A stretch of DNA of 64,000 bases, taken from assembly GCF_005848555.1 (NCBI RefSeq), contig NZ_CP040518.1, positions 2,991,501 through 3,055,500 of the forward strand, written 5' to 3'. Below, piece by piece: positions 14,166 through 22,918 of the stretch; position 1 is the stretch's first letter, and each line of letters starts with the position of its first letter. The stretch comes from Blautia sp. SC05B48 (lineage in GTDB: Bacteria > Bacillota > Clostridia > Lachnospirales > Lachnospiraceae). The notes below the pieces were generated by a model, which searched no databases, was not told the origin of the DNA, and saw only the letters and a program-made list of their open reading frames with translations. The position numbers were made by a program, and so were the translations under genes.

Positions 14166-15848
14166 ATGCCCCGCATACGCAAAGACAAAATGGCACGCAG
14201 TTATGCAGAGCCGTTTTGGAAAATTGGGCTATACATTCGACTATCCAGAGAGGACGACAACGAGGACGAAAGCGAGAGTGTTATCAACCAAGAAAAGATA
14301 CTCCGCGACTTTGTAGACAGCTATTTTGAGCCGGGAACCTATGTGATTGTAGACGTGTTTGCCGACGACGGATTGACAGGCACCGACACAGCGCGACCAA
14401 ACTTCAAACGGCTTGAGGGCTGCATTGTCCGAAAAGAAGTAAACTGCATGATTATCAAATCCCTTGCACGCGGTTTCCGCAACCTTGCCGACCAGCAAAA
14501 GTTTTTAGAGGAGTTCATACCCATTAACGGTGCAAGGTTTATTTGCACAGGCACACCATTTATTGACACTTACGCAAATCCCCATTCTGCAAGCGGCCTT
14601 GAAGTACCTATTAGGGGAATGTTCAACGAGCAGTTTGCCGCGACCACTTCCGAAGAAATCCGCAAAACATTCAAGATGAAACGGGAGCGCGGCGAGTTCA
14701 TAGGCGCGTTTGCCCCTTACGGCTACAAGAAAGACCCAAACGACAAAAACAGCTTGATTGTAGATGAAGAAGCAGCGGAGGTTGTCAAAAGCATTTACCA
14801 TTGGTTTGTCAATGAGGGGTACAGTAAAATGGGGATTGCAAAGCGGCTTAACCAAATGGGAGAGCCGAACCCCGAAGCCTATAAGAAGAAAAAAGGCTTT
14901 AAGTATAACAACCCTAATTCCGACAAAAACGATGGTTTGTGGTCTGCCAGCACGATTGTAAGGATATTGCAAAATGAAGTTTATACGGGCGTAATGGTGC
15001 AAGGCCGTAATCGCGTAATAAGCTACAAAGTACACAAGCAGATCAACGTCCCCGAAGAAGAATGGTTTGTCGTCCCCAACACACACGAAGCGATTATTGA
15101 CAGGGAAACATTCGAGAAAGCGCAAGCCCTACATAAGCGCGACACAAGGACAGCCCCCGGCAAACAGGAAGTCTATCTCATGTCCGGCTTTGTCCGTTGC
15201 GCGGATTGCAAAAAGGCCATGCGGCGCAAAACCGCCCGCGATATTGCCTACTACTCTTGCCGCAGCTACACCGATAAGAAGATTTGCAGCAAACATTCTA
15301 TCCGGCAAGACAAGTTGGAAAACGCGGTATTGGCAGCGTTGCAAATGCAAATTGCCCTTGTAGATCGGCTTGCAGAAGAAATTGAACGGATTAACAACGC
15401 GCCTGTTATCAACCGGGAAAGCAAGAGATTATCCCATTCCTTGAAACAGGCAGAGAAGCAGCTAAAACAGTACAATGACGCTTCCGATAGCTTGTACCTT
15501 GATTGGAAAAGCGGTGAGATTACCAAAGAGGAATACCGCCGCTTGAAAGGCAAGATTGCAGAACAGATACAACAGCTTGAAGCGAACATCTCCTATCTGA
15601 AAGAGGAAATGCAGGTAATGGCTGATGGTATCGGAACCGACGACCCGTATCTAACCGCCTTTCTGAAATACAAAAACATTCAGAGCCTTAACCGCGGGAT
15701 TATGGTTGAACTCGTAAAAGCGGTTTGGGTGCATGAGAACGGGGAAATAACGGTTGACTTCAATTTTGCCGACGAGTACCAGCGAATTATTGATTACATC
15801 GAGAATAACCACAACGTTATCCGAGTGATTGAGAACAAGGCAATCTAA
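14166..15848 (+). CDS. large serine recombinase (element integrase, TnpX/TndX type)
   Basis: A 560-residue site-specific recombinase that integrates and excises the element. The N-terminal resolvase domain has the nucleophile S27 in 'YIRLSRED', followed by a recombinase domain ('GYSKMGIAKRLNQMGEPNP') and a zinc ribbon with CADC and later CxxxxxxxxxxC spacing ('FVRCADCKKAMRRKT', 'YYSCRSYTDKKICS'), then a coiled coil (about residues 400-480). It ends 62 bases from the right end of the element. A TATAAT box lies about 25 bases before an AAAGGAGG site. It appears intact, so excision remains possible if a directionality factor is available. Confidence 0.95.
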   Translation: MPRIRKDKMARSYAEPFWKIGLYIRLSREDDNEDESESVINQEKILRDFVDSYFEPGTYVIVDVFADDGLTGTDTARPNFKRLEGCIVRKEVNCMIIKSLARGFRNLADQQKFLEEFIPINGARFICTGTPFIDTYANPHSASGLEVPIRGMFNEQFAATTSEEIRKTFKMKRERGEFIGAFAPYGYKKDPNDKNSLIVDEEAAEVVKSIYHWFVNEGYSKMGIAKRLNQMGEPNPEAYKKKKGFKYNNPNSDKNDGLWSASTIVRILQNEVYTGVMVQGRNRVISYKVHKQINVPEEEWFVVPNTHEAIIDRETFEKAQALHKRDTRTAPGKQEVYLMSGFVRCADCKKAMRRKTARDIAYYSCRSYTDKKICSKHSIRQDKLENAVLAALQMQIALVDRLAEEIERINNAPVINRESKRLSHSLKQAEKQLKQYNDASDSLYLDWKSGEITKEEYRRLKGKIAEQIQQLEANISYLKEEMQVMADGIGTDDPYLTAFLKYKNIQSLNRGIMVELVKAVWVHENGEITVDFNFADEYQRIIDYIENNHNVIRVIENKAI

Positions 15849-15905
15849 CGGCTTGCCTATTCAACACAAAGGAAAATCTAATGTTGTGCATAAATAAACG
15901 GCTCT

Positions 15906-15913
15906 ACGGGAGC
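15906..15913. repeat. attR core
   Basis: Second copy of ACGGGAGC; central GA at 15910-15911. Element on the left, collagen codons on the right. Confidence 0.8.
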
Positions 15914-16148
15914 GACAGGAGCAACAGGAGCAACGGGTCCAGCGGGAACGACGGGGGTAACAGGTCCGGCTGGTGCGATCGGAGCCACGGGTCCAGCAGG
16001 TCCAACAGGAGCAACAGGAGCCACCGGCCCTGCCGGAACAGTAACCCCGGCAGCTGCTGTTGGAAATGCAACAACGGTAGATGATATTGTGGAGGATTTT
16101 AATGCACTTCTTGCAAACCTTCGTGATGCAGGACTCCTGGAAAGATAG
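15906..16148 (+). pseudogene. BclA-like collagen protein, 3' part (no start of its own)
   Basis: The frame from ACG at 15906 reads about 14 more Gly-X-Y triplets ([20 protein letters not shown]) and a non-collagen C-terminus '[21 protein letters not shown]', then '[15 protein letters not shown]' and a TAG at 16146. This C-terminus is the trimer-forming domain type of BclA-like clostridial spore proteins. An in-frame stop at 15891 prevents independent expression from element DNA. It continues exactly the frame of the 5' part ending at 6851. Confidence 0.9.
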
Positions 16149-16173
16149 TGAAATGATAAACACACGTTACTGT

Positions 16174-16198
16174 GCGGCTGCGTATTTTATGCAGCCGC
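16174..16198 (+). other. hairpin after the collagen gene
   Basis: GCGGCTGC (16174-16181) pairs with GCAGCCGC (16191-16198). No T tract follows, so it may be a weak terminator or an RNA-stabilising stem. Confidence 0.45.
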
Positions 16199-16224
16199 TG
16201 CATATTCTCCATAAAAATATTTCA

Positions 16225-16254
16225 TTGTAGCTTTCTGACGAAAGGTGCTATAAT
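16225..16254 (+). promoter_or_regulatory. promoter of the MATE transporter gene
   Basis: TTGTAG (16225-16230) and a perfect TATAAT (16249-16254) with an 18-base spacer precede the gene by about 35 bases. Confidence 0.6.
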
Positions 16255-16289
16255 ATTTTTATCTAAGTATGATTATAGGGGATGAAATC

Positions 16290-17657
16290 GTGAAAAAAAA
16301 CAAGTATGAGATCGATATGTGTAATGGGTCGATCATGGACAAGCTGATTTCGTTTTCACTGCCGCTGATGCTGTCCGGTATCCTGCAGCTGATGTTCAAT
16401 GCAGTGGATATCGTGGTAGTGGGACGTTTCAGCGGAAGTGAGGCACTGGCGGCAGTAGGCTCCACTACCGCACTGATCAATGTGTTTACCAACCTTTTTA
16501 TCGGGATCTCTCTTGGTGCCAATGTGCTGGCAGCCAGATTTTATGCTGCCGGTAAGGATGAAGAAATGTCAGAAACAGTACATACATCGATCTTACTGGC
16601 TCTGGTCAGCGGGGTCATCATGGCATTTCTGGGAGTGCTCTTTGCCAGGATCTGCCTGGAACTGATGGATACACCGGACGATGTGATCGATCTTTCTACT
16701 CTTTATATGCGTATTTATTTCCTGGGAATGCCGTTTTTTATGCTGTATAACTATGGTGCGGCGATCCTGCGTGCTGTGGGAGATACCAAGCGGCCGCTGG
16801 TCTTTCTGATCATTTCCGGCTGTGCCAATGCGCTTTTGAATCTGTTTTTCGTGATCGTGTGTCATTTAAGCGTGGCCGGTGTGGGAATCGGAACGGTGAT
16901 CTCTCAGCTGATCTCCTGCATTCTTGTCCTTCGGTGTCTGTATCAGACAGAGGGAAGCTATCAGCTGCGTTTTTCAAAACTGTCCATAAAGGGAGAGTAC
17001 CTGAAGCAGATCTTCCAGGTGGGACTGCCTGCCGGGATCCAGAGTACAGTGATCAATTTTTCCAATGTACTTCTTCAGTCTTCTGTAAACTCCTTTGGTT
17101 CCATTGCTATGGCAGGATATACAGCAGCCAATAATATTTTTGGATTTCTGTATGTGTCCGTGAATTCGGTTACCCAGGCCTGCATGAGCTTTACCAGTCA
17201 GAATTATGGTGTGCGAAAACCGAAACGTATGGACCGGGTGCTTGTTGACTGTATGATCCTGTCCTTTGTCGTATCCTTTGCCATGGGCTGTGGTGCATAC
17301 TTTTTCGGTCCGCAGCTTCTGAAGATCTATACGGAAGACCCTAAGGTTATCCAATGCGGAATGGAGATTCTTGCCTATACCACAGTTACCTATTTCCTCT
17401 GCGGACAGATGGATCTGTTTCCGGGAGCACTGCGCGGAATGGGACGCTCCGGTGTCCCCATGATCCTGTCTATTATCGGAACGGTCGGCCTTCGAATTGT
17501 GTGGATTTTCGGAATTTTCCCGGCTCACAGATCACTGAAAGTACTGTTTATTTCTTATCCGGCATCCTGGATCCTTACGATCATCATGCAGGTGACCTGT
17601 TTCTGGTTTGTAAGGCGGAAAGTTCACAGGCAGCTTCTGGGAGAGACTGCAGAATAA
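16290..17657 (+). CDS. MATE-family efflux transporter
   Basis: A polytopic membrane protein of about 455 residues with the two-fold repeated bundle of MATE exporters: 'MDKLISFSLPLMLSGILQLMFNAVDIVVVGRFSGSEALAAVGS' opens the first half and 'GLPAGIQSTVINFSNVLLQSSVNSFGSIAMAGYTAANNIFGF' the second. Such proteins export cationic drugs or metabolites using Na+ or H+. I prefer the GTG at 16290 because AGGGGAT lies eight bases upstream; the in-frame ATG at 16269 has no ribosome binding site. Monocistronic by its own promoter and terminator. Confidence 0.92.
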   Translation: MKKNKYEIDMCNGSIMDKLISFSLPLMLSGILQLMFNAVDIVVVGRFSGSEALAAVGSTTALINVFTNLFIGISLGANVLAARFYAAGKDEEMSETVHTSILLALVSGVIMAFLGVLFARICLELMDTPDDVIDLSTLYMRIYFLGMPFFMLYNYGAAILRAVGDTKRPLVFLIISGCANALLNLFFVIVCHLSVAGVGIGTVISQLISCILVLRCLYQTEGSYQLRFSKLSIKGEYLKQIFQVGLPAGIQSTVINFSNVLLQSSVNSFGSIAMAGYTAANNIFGFLYVSVNSVTQACMSFTSQNYGVRKPKRMDRVLVDCMILSFVVSFAMGCGAYFFGPQLLKIYTEDPKVIQCGMEILAYTTVTYFLCGQMDLFPGALRGMGRSGVPMILSIIGTVGLRIVWIFGIFPAHRSLKVLFISYPASWILTIIMQVTCFWFVRRKVHRQLLGETAE

Positions 17658-17665
17658 AAACGAAT

Positions 17666-17710
17666 ACACAGAATATCAGAAAAAGCGGATAGAATTCCGC
17701 TTTTCTGTGT
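17666..17710 (+). terminator. terminator after the MATE gene
   Basis: AAAAGCGGA pairs with TCCGCTTTT over TAGAAT, with outer arms ACACAG and CTGTGT. The A-rich and T-rich flanks allow it to work in both directions. Confidence 0.75.
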
Positions 17711-17796
17711 TTACGGGGAAAATAAAACAGGTCAACTCATGTCCATTTTGCAAACAGGAGACATTGGAGCTGGAAAATAAAGAATATGGAGGAAAC

Positions 17797-18933
17797 ATGG
17801 AATTATTAAAACCTGATTATTACGACGAATTTACCTGTATTGCAGACAAATGCACCATCAGCTGCTGCAGGGAATGGAAGATCAACATAGATGATGAAAC
17901 CTACAGAAACTGGAAAACCATCCAGCCGCCGTCAGAGGTGCCCGGACACAGAAGCTGCCTGCAGGCCTATACCATGAAAAAGGACGGCAGCCGGATCATG
18001 AAGATGACGGAAGAGCACGATTGTCCTTTTCTTGCAAAGAACAGACTGTGCTATCTGGTAAGTGCTTATGGGGATTCGATGCTTTCAGAGACCTGCCAGA
18101 TTTTTCCAAGGGAGATCCATGAATTTCAGGATCATAAGGAAGCGACCATGATGCCCTGTTGCCCGGCTGTCCTGGACATCTGGAAGGGGAAGAAAAGAAT
18201 CGCTTTTCCGGAAACTCCAAAAGAAAAGGAACAGCCGCTTTTTCTTGTGCGCCGGAAGGTTATGGATCTTATAATGGATCCTGAAAAAACACCGGAGGAA
18301 ATCCTTCTTGAAAGTTTTTATGTTCTGAAGGAACTTCACTGGAACATGCCGCTTACCACAGAGCTTGTGGAAGATTATTTTTCAGAGAAAACGATTCGCC
18401 AACTGGAACATGCTATTAATGAAATAGAGCTGCCTGTTCTGGATACCATGGACGAATGCAATGAACTTTTGCAGGACCTGGCTGTAAATTACCGGAAAGA
18501 GGGACTTTACCGGAAATATCTGGAGCCGGTGATGGAACTTGCGGAGGAATTGTCCGAAGAATATGAGGAAAAGGAACTGGTGGAAGCCCGGGAGGATTTT
18601 TATCGGAAATTTCGTGTATATGAAGACCTTCTCCGGAGCTTTCTTGCCAACGAAGTATATTCAGATCTTCTGACACCGGAGGGAGATCTGGAAGATGCCC
18701 TGGTCCATATGCAGTGGATCGGTATGGAATATGCCACCATCCGCCAGGCTGTTTTTCTTCGGTGGCAGAAAGATGGACGGGGATCTCTTCCCTACGAAAC
18801 ACTCCGGGATTATATGGTAGTGATCTCCAGAATGACCGGATATGAGGAAGACGATATCCGGGAATATCTTGAGAACAGTTTTGAAGAGCTTCTGTGGGAG
18901 TGGGGATATTTTGCGCTGATCACAGGGAAATGA
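17797..18933 (+). CDS. FliB-family cysteine-cluster protein
   Basis: A 378-residue protein starting MELLKPDYYDEFTCIADKC. The cysteine series (C-x-D-x-C-x3-CC, 'DCPFLAKNRLCYL', 'LSETCQIFPR', 'MMPCCPAVL') is the zinc- or iron-sulfur-binding N-terminal pattern of the FliB/flagellin lysine-N-methylase family. No flagellar gene is present in the window, and many clostridial members occur without flagella, so methylase activity on flagellin is doubtful here. Start chosen at 17797 for its GGAGG site; a longer reading frame to 17707 begins inside the terminator. Confidence 0.8.
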   Translation: MELLKPDYYDEFTCIADKCTISCCREWKINIDDETYRNWKTIQPPSEVPGHRSCLQAYTMKKDGSRIMKMTEEHDCPFLAKNRLCYLVSAYGDSMLSETCQIFPREIHEFQDHKEATMMPCCPAVLDIWKGKKRIAFPETPKEKEQPLFLVRRKVMDLIMDPEKTPEEILLESFYVLKELHWNMPLTTELVEDYFSEKTIRQLEHAINEIELPVLDTMDECNELLQDLAVNYRKEGLYRKYLEPVMELAEELSEEYEEKELVEAREDFYRKFRVYEDLLRSFLANEVYSDLLTPEGDLEDALVHMQWIGMEYATIRQAVFLRWQKDGRGSLPYETLRDYMVVISRMTGYEEDDIREYLENSFEELLWEWGYFALITGK

Positions 18934-19072
18934 CTTTATAACTTAAAGTTATATTAAGTATTAAAAATATACATTTTAATTATATGATGTTTTGTGTTAG
19001 AATATAGGACGAATAGGGTAGCGGAGGAATGACTGCCCTGAAATGGATAACGATCAGAAAGGAACTTGTTTT

Positions 19073-19555
19073 ATGGATAAGGGAACAATTTTTAAATTTC
19101 ATAATGACCTTGATACCGATCAGATCATTGCATCCCAGTATCTGCTTCTGCCGAATCTGGATGAAATGAAAGGCCACACATTTGAATCACTGGATCCGGA
19201 TTTTTCCAAAAAGGTTAAACCGGGAGATTTTGTAGTTGGAGGAGAGAACTTCGGATGCGGATCCTCCAGAGAGCAGGCACCGGGTGTTCTTAAGGCACTT
19301 GGAGTAAAGGCAGTTATTGCGAAATCTTTTGCCCGTATTTTTTTCCGCAATGCCATTAATATCGGACTTCCGGCAATTGTCTGTAAGGATCTTCCGGATG
19401 CTGTGAAGACAGGAGATACCCTGGAGCTTCATATGTCCGAGGGAACTGCTGTTGCTAATGGTAAGACTTATTCCTGCACAAAACTGCCGGAATACATGCA
19501 GAATATACTGAATCAGGGCGGCCTTATCGCTTCTCTGAACCGTGAGGAGGAATAA
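19073..19555 (+). CDS. aconitase-superfamily hydro-lyase small subunit (LeuD-like), copy 1
   Basis: A 160-residue swivel-domain subunit. It shows 'NDLDTDQIIASQYL', the substrate-binding 'GCGSSREQAPGVL' loop and 'FARIFFRNAINIGL'. It pairs with the large subunit encoded three bases downstream. The family isomerises or dehydrates hydroxy-di/tricarboxylates (isopropylmalate, citramalate, homocitrate, dimethylmalate). The specificity loop here reads YLLLPN, not the YLRT of homoaconitases, so the substrate is open. No leuA or leuB is nearby. The ATG at 19073 has AAGGAAC nine bases upstream; an upstream in-frame ATG at 19043 is less well placed. Confidence 0.9.
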   Translation: MDKGTIFKFHNDLDTDQIIASQYLLLPNLDEMKGHTFESLDPDFSKKVKPGDFVVGGENFGCGSSREQAPGVLKALGVKAVIAKSFARIFFRNAINIGLPAIVCKDLPDAVKTGDTLELHMSEGTAVANGKTYSCTKLPEYMQNILNQGGLIASLNREEE

Positions 19556-19558
19556 GAG

Positions 19559-20809
19559 ATGGGAATGACGATCGCAGAAAAAATCATCGCGGCAGCGGCT
19601 GGAGTGGACAGTGTAAAACCCGGAGATATCTATACGGTTTCACTGGATCATCTGATGAGCAATGACGGAACCACACATCTGACTGTTGATATGTACAACA
19701 ATAAATTAAAAAATCCACATATCGCAGATACAAAGAAACTGGTATTTATCGTAGACCACAATGTACCGTCTGACAGCCCGAAAACAGCAGCATCCCAGAA
19801 AAAAATGAGAGATTTTGCGAGAGAAAATAATATTGATTTCTGGGAAGGAAAGGGTGTCTGCCACCAGATCATGATCGAGAATTATGTCCGTCCGGGACAG
19901 CTGATCTTCGGTGCTGACAGCCATACCTGTTCCTACGGAGCACTTGGTGCTTTCGGTACCGGTGTAGGATGTACAGATTTCCTTTACGGAATGGTAACCG
20001 GAACTTCCTGGGTCATGGTTCCGGAAACCGTAAAATTTAACCTGACAGGGAAGCTTCCTGAGGGCGTTTACGCAAGAGATCTGATCCTTACCATTATCGG
20101 CGAGATCGGGGCAAACGGCTGCAACTATCAGGCAATGGAGTTTACCGGTGAGGGCGCCAGAACCTTAAGCATCAGCGACCGTATGGCACTTTGCAACATG
20201 GCTGTTGAGGCTGGTGCGAAGACAGGAATCTTTGAGGCTGATGATAAAGCTCTGGAATATCTGAAAGAGCATGGACGTGAGCCAAAAGCGGTATATCACA
20301 GCGATCCGGATGCCGTTTACGCAAGAGAGTATACCTTTGATCTTTCAAAAGTCCGTCCGGTTGTAGCGAAGCCAGACTTTGTTGACAATGTGGTTCCGGC
20401 TGAGGAAACCTGCGGCATCAAGATCAACGAAGCGTTTCTTGGCTCCTGCAATAACGGCCGTATTGAAGACCTCCGTGTAGGCGCAGAGGTGATCAAAGGC
20501 AAAAAAGTTGCAGAGGGAGTTCGTTTCCTGGTTGTTCCTGCAAGCCAGACCATCTATCGTCAGGCATTAAAGGAGGGGCTTATCGATATCTTCATGGAAG
20601 CAGGGGCTATTGTTATGAACCCGAACTGCAGTGTATGCTGGGGAAGCTGCCAGGGTGTTATCGGCGAGAATGAGGTTCTGATCAGCACAGGAACCCGTAA
20701 TTTCAAGGGACGTGCAGGGCATCCGAGCTCCAAGGTTTACCTGGGATCTGCGGCAACAGTTACTGCATCTGCCGTTGCAGGTGAGATTGCAACTGCTGAC
20801 AGAGTATAA
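19559..20809 (+). CDS. aconitase-superfamily hydro-lyase large subunit (LeuC-like), copy 1
   Basis: A 416-residue [4Fe-4S] subunit with 'GADSHTCSYGALGAFGTGVG' and cluster cysteines in 'GSCNNGR' and 'CSVCWG'. The usual GSCTNGR and CGxC are slightly altered (Asn for Thr, CSVC), which separates this copy from textbook isopropylmalate isomerase and suggests a different substrate. It is translated with its small subunit (three-base gap) and is followed by a second small/large pair on the same strand. Confidence 0.9.
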   Translation: MGMTIAEKIIAAAAGVDSVKPGDIYTVSLDHLMSNDGTTHLTVDMYNNKLKNPHIADTKKLVFIVDHNVPSDSPKTAASQKKMRDFARENNIDFWEGKGVCHQIMIENYVRPGQLIFGADSHTCSYGALGAFGTGVGCTDFLYGMVTGTSWVMVPETVKFNLTGKLPEGVYARDLILTIIGEIGANGCNYQAMEFTGEGARTLSISDRMALCNMAVEAGAKTGIFEADDKALEYLKEHGREPKAVYHSDPDAVYAREYTFDLSKVRPVVAKPDFVDNVVPAEETCGIKINEAFLGSCNNGRIEDLRVGAEVIKGKKVAEGVRFLVVPASQTIYRQALKEGLIDIFMEAGAIVMNPNCSVCWGSCQGVIGENEVLISTGTRNFKGRAGHPSSKVYLGSAATVTASAVAGEIATADRV

Positions 20810-20944
20810 GAGTTTCAGAAAAGATTTAAATAATATATTCAGAAATTATCAGAGGATGATCCGTTTCGGCGTGGGTTCTTATAACAGGGCAGACAGAAAA
20901 CATTTGCCTGATGATACGGAACGGAATAAACAGGAGATATACAT

Positions 20945-21436
20945 ATGGAAGCATTTACAGGAAAAGTGTGGGTACTTGGTGATGATATTGATACGGATAT
21001 TATTATCCCGACGGAGTACCTTGCACTGAAAACCATTGACGATATGAAACAGTACGGATTCAGCCCCCTTCGTCCGGAGCTGGCCGGACAGATCCAAAAG
21101 GGCGACATTATTGTAGCAGGAAAGAACTTCGGGTGCGGATCCTCCAGAGAGCAGGCACCGGAGATCATCAAGGCACTGGGTGTGCAGTGTGTCATTGCGA
21201 AATCTTTTGCCCGGATCTTTTTCCGCAACTCCATTAACAACGGCCTTCTTCTTATTGAGCAGCCGGATCTTCATGACAATGTAAAAGAGGGAGATCAGGT
21301 TACGGTAGTAATGAATGAGCATGTAGAGCACAATGGAAAACAGTACCCGATCGCTTCTCTTCCAGAGAATCTGATGGATATCATCCAGGCTGGCGGACTG
21401 GTAAAAGCCATGCGTAAGCTGAACGGCCTGGACTAA
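20945..21436 (+). CDS. aconitase-superfamily hydro-lyase small subunit (LeuD-like), copy 2
   Basis: A 163-residue subunit: 'LGDDIDTDIIIPTEYLALKTIDDM', 'GCGSSREQAPEII', 'FARIFFRNSINNGLLL'. It shares the swivel fold with copy 1 but differs across the specificity loop (YLALKT). RBS GGAGAT before 20945. It is followed after 21 bases by its large subunit. Together with copy 1 it makes a tandem set that could carry out dehydration and rehydration in one pathway (inference). Confidence 0.92.
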   Translation: MEAFTGKVWVLGDDIDTDIIIPTEYLALKTIDDMKQYGFSPLRPELAGQIQKGDIIVAGKNFGCGSSREQAPEIIKALGVQCVIAKSFARIFFRNSINNGLLLIEQPDLHDNVKEGDQVTVVMNEHVEHNGKQYPIASLPENLMDIIQAGGLVKAMRKLNGLD

Positions 21437-21457
21437 AAAACGGAGAGGAGAGAAATA

Positions 21458-22702
21458 ATGGGCGAGACGATCATTGAAAAAATTATCAGACATAATACAG
21501 GTAAGGCAGTAAAGCCTGGTGATATCGTGACGGTCAATGTGGACAGAGTGATGATCCATGATATCTTTATTCCGTTTGTAGCGGAAAAATTTGAGGAGAT
21601 GGGCTTTCAGAAGCTGTGGGATCCGGACAAGGTTGTTCTGATCTATGACCATCTTGTACCGGCAAGTCAGCAGGATGATACCAGACATTTCCATGTGGGA
21701 GATGCTTTTGCAGCTAAATATGGCATGAAAAACGTACACAGAAGTGACGGTATCTGTCATCAGCTTATGACTGAGGCAGGTTATGTTAAACCCGGTAATA
21801 TTGTATTTGGCACAGACAGCCATACCACGACTTATGGATGTGTCGGTGCGTTTTCTTCCGGCATCGGTTACACAGAGATGGCCAGCATCCTGGGAACAGG
21901 AACCATGTGGATCAAGGTTCCGGAAACCATAAAGGTTGTGATCGACGGAGAACTTCCGGAGAATGTCATGTCCAAGGATATCATCCTCCGCCTGATCGGT
22001 GATCTTCGTGCAGATGGAGCTACTTACCGTGCTCTGGAATTTTGCGGAAGCACCATTGAAAATATGTCTGTGGCAAGCCGTATGACTATGGCGAATATGG
22101 CAATTGAGGCCGGTGCGAAATGTGCACTTTTCACACCGGATGAGAAGACAGCTGCTTACTGCAACGTAGAGCTTGATGATTATCAGAAGAGTCTTGTGGG
22201 AGATGAGGATGCTGTCTACATGAAGACCATGACTTACAAGGCAGAAGATTTTGTGCCGGTAATGGCATGTCCGTCTCAGGTGGACAAGATCCGTGATGTC
22301 AGTGAGCTTCAGGGTGAGACCATCGACCAGGTATTCATCGGTTCCTGCACCAACGGACGTCTGGAGGACCTTATGGCGGCAGCAGAGGTGCTGAAGGGCA
22401 AAAAAGTTGCAGACTTTGTAAAACTGATCGTAACTCCTGCCAGCCGCAAAATTTACCGTCAGGCTATTGAGCTTGGCATTCTGGATACTCTTGCGGAAGC
22501 AGGGGCTATCATTACACATCCGGGTTGCGGACTTTGCTGCGGAAGGACCGGCGGAATCCTGACAGACGGGGAGAAGGTTGTGGCAACCAACAACCGTAAT
22601 TTCCTGGGACGTATGGGAACTTCCAAGGTTCAGATCTATCTGGCATCTCCGAAAACTGCAGCAGCCTGTGCGATCGCAGGTAAGATCGTAATGCCGGAAT
22701 AA
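21458..22702 (+). CDS. aconitase-superfamily hydro-lyase large subunit (LeuC-like), copy 2
   Basis: A 414-residue [4Fe-4S] subunit with canonical motifs 'GTDSHTTTYGCVGAFSSGIGYTEMA', 'GSCTNGRLEDL' and 'PGCGLCCG'. It is closer to the standard LeuC/homoaconitase pattern than copy 1. RBS GGAGAGG at about 21442. The transcript probably ends at the hairpin at 22760. Substrate not determined: 3-isopropylmalate is the default family annotation, but no other leucine gene is present. Confidence 0.92.
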   Translation: MGETIIEKIIRHNTGKAVKPGDIVTVNVDRVMIHDIFIPFVAEKFEEMGFQKLWDPDKVVLIYDHLVPASQQDDTRHFHVGDAFAAKYGMKNVHRSDGICHQLMTEAGYVKPGNIVFGTDSHTTTYGCVGAFSSGIGYTEMASILGTGTMWIKVPETIKVVIDGELPENVMSKDIILRLIGDLRADGATYRALEFCGSTIENMSVASRMTMANMAIEAGAKCALFTPDEKTAAYCNVELDDYQKSLVGDEDAVYMKTMTYKAEDFVPVMACPSQVDKIRDVSELQGETIDQVFIGSCTNGRLEDLMAAAEVLKGKKVADFVKLIVTPASRKIYRQAIELGILDTLAEAGAIITHPGCGLCCGRTGGILTDGEKVVATNNRNFLGRMGTSKVQIYLASPKTAAACAIAGKIVMPE

Positions 22703-22759
22703 GCAGCAGAAGATCCGTTCGGAAATACTGCTGACAGAAACATAAAAAAGAAACGTATG

Positions 22760-22802
22760 AAAGGACAGATTTTCGCGAGGAGTGGCAGTCTGTCTTTTTT
22801 TA
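22760..22802 (+). terminator. terminator of the double LeuDC cluster
   Basis: GACAGA (22764-22769) pairs with TCTGTC (22789-22794), extended by A and T flanks, followed by seven T. Confidence 0.65.
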
Positions 22803-22918
22803 CCGGATCAGAAGGATCCGGGATAAGTCATTTTTACAGAAAATGGGATTTATTGTATTATAATAACAGCCAGTGTGACAACATAACATATATTACATAA
22901 GACTCGAGGGATAAGGGT

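Larger units (their letters stand above)
6851..15910 (+). mobile_element. 9.06-kb decayed Tn1549/Tn916-type integrative element
   Basis: The ends are defined by the split collagen gene. Both junctions contain ACGGGAGC (6846-6853 and 15906-15913) with a central GA, the dinucleotide used by TnpX/TndX-type large serine recombinases. Imperfect inverted arms flank the core (6861-6880 and 15882-15901, 17 of 20 matching, sharing ATGCACAACA). The content is typical of this family: DUF6017-type protein, PcfB, CD1108-type peptidase, MobC/relaxase, XRE, sigma-like and HTH regulators, and a large serine recombinase at the right end. The conjugation genes between PcfB and relaxase are deleted, so self-transfer is not expected. 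Cargo is a Cfr/RlmN-like gene. Confidence 0.93.

Noticed and set aside
17797..18933. Assigning a flagellar function to the FliB-like gene
   Set aside because: No flagellar or chemotaxis genes in the window; family members also occur in non-motile clostridia.
21000..22519. 546-codon minus-strand open frame opposite the second LeuDC pair
   Set aside because: Composition is His/Cys/Ser-rich without known motifs and it is fully antisense to two clear genes.
19073..22702. Calling both aconitase-family pairs leucine-pathway leuCD
   Set aside because: Motifs differ between pairs and no leuA, leuB or ilv gene is nearby, so the gene symbols were withheld.
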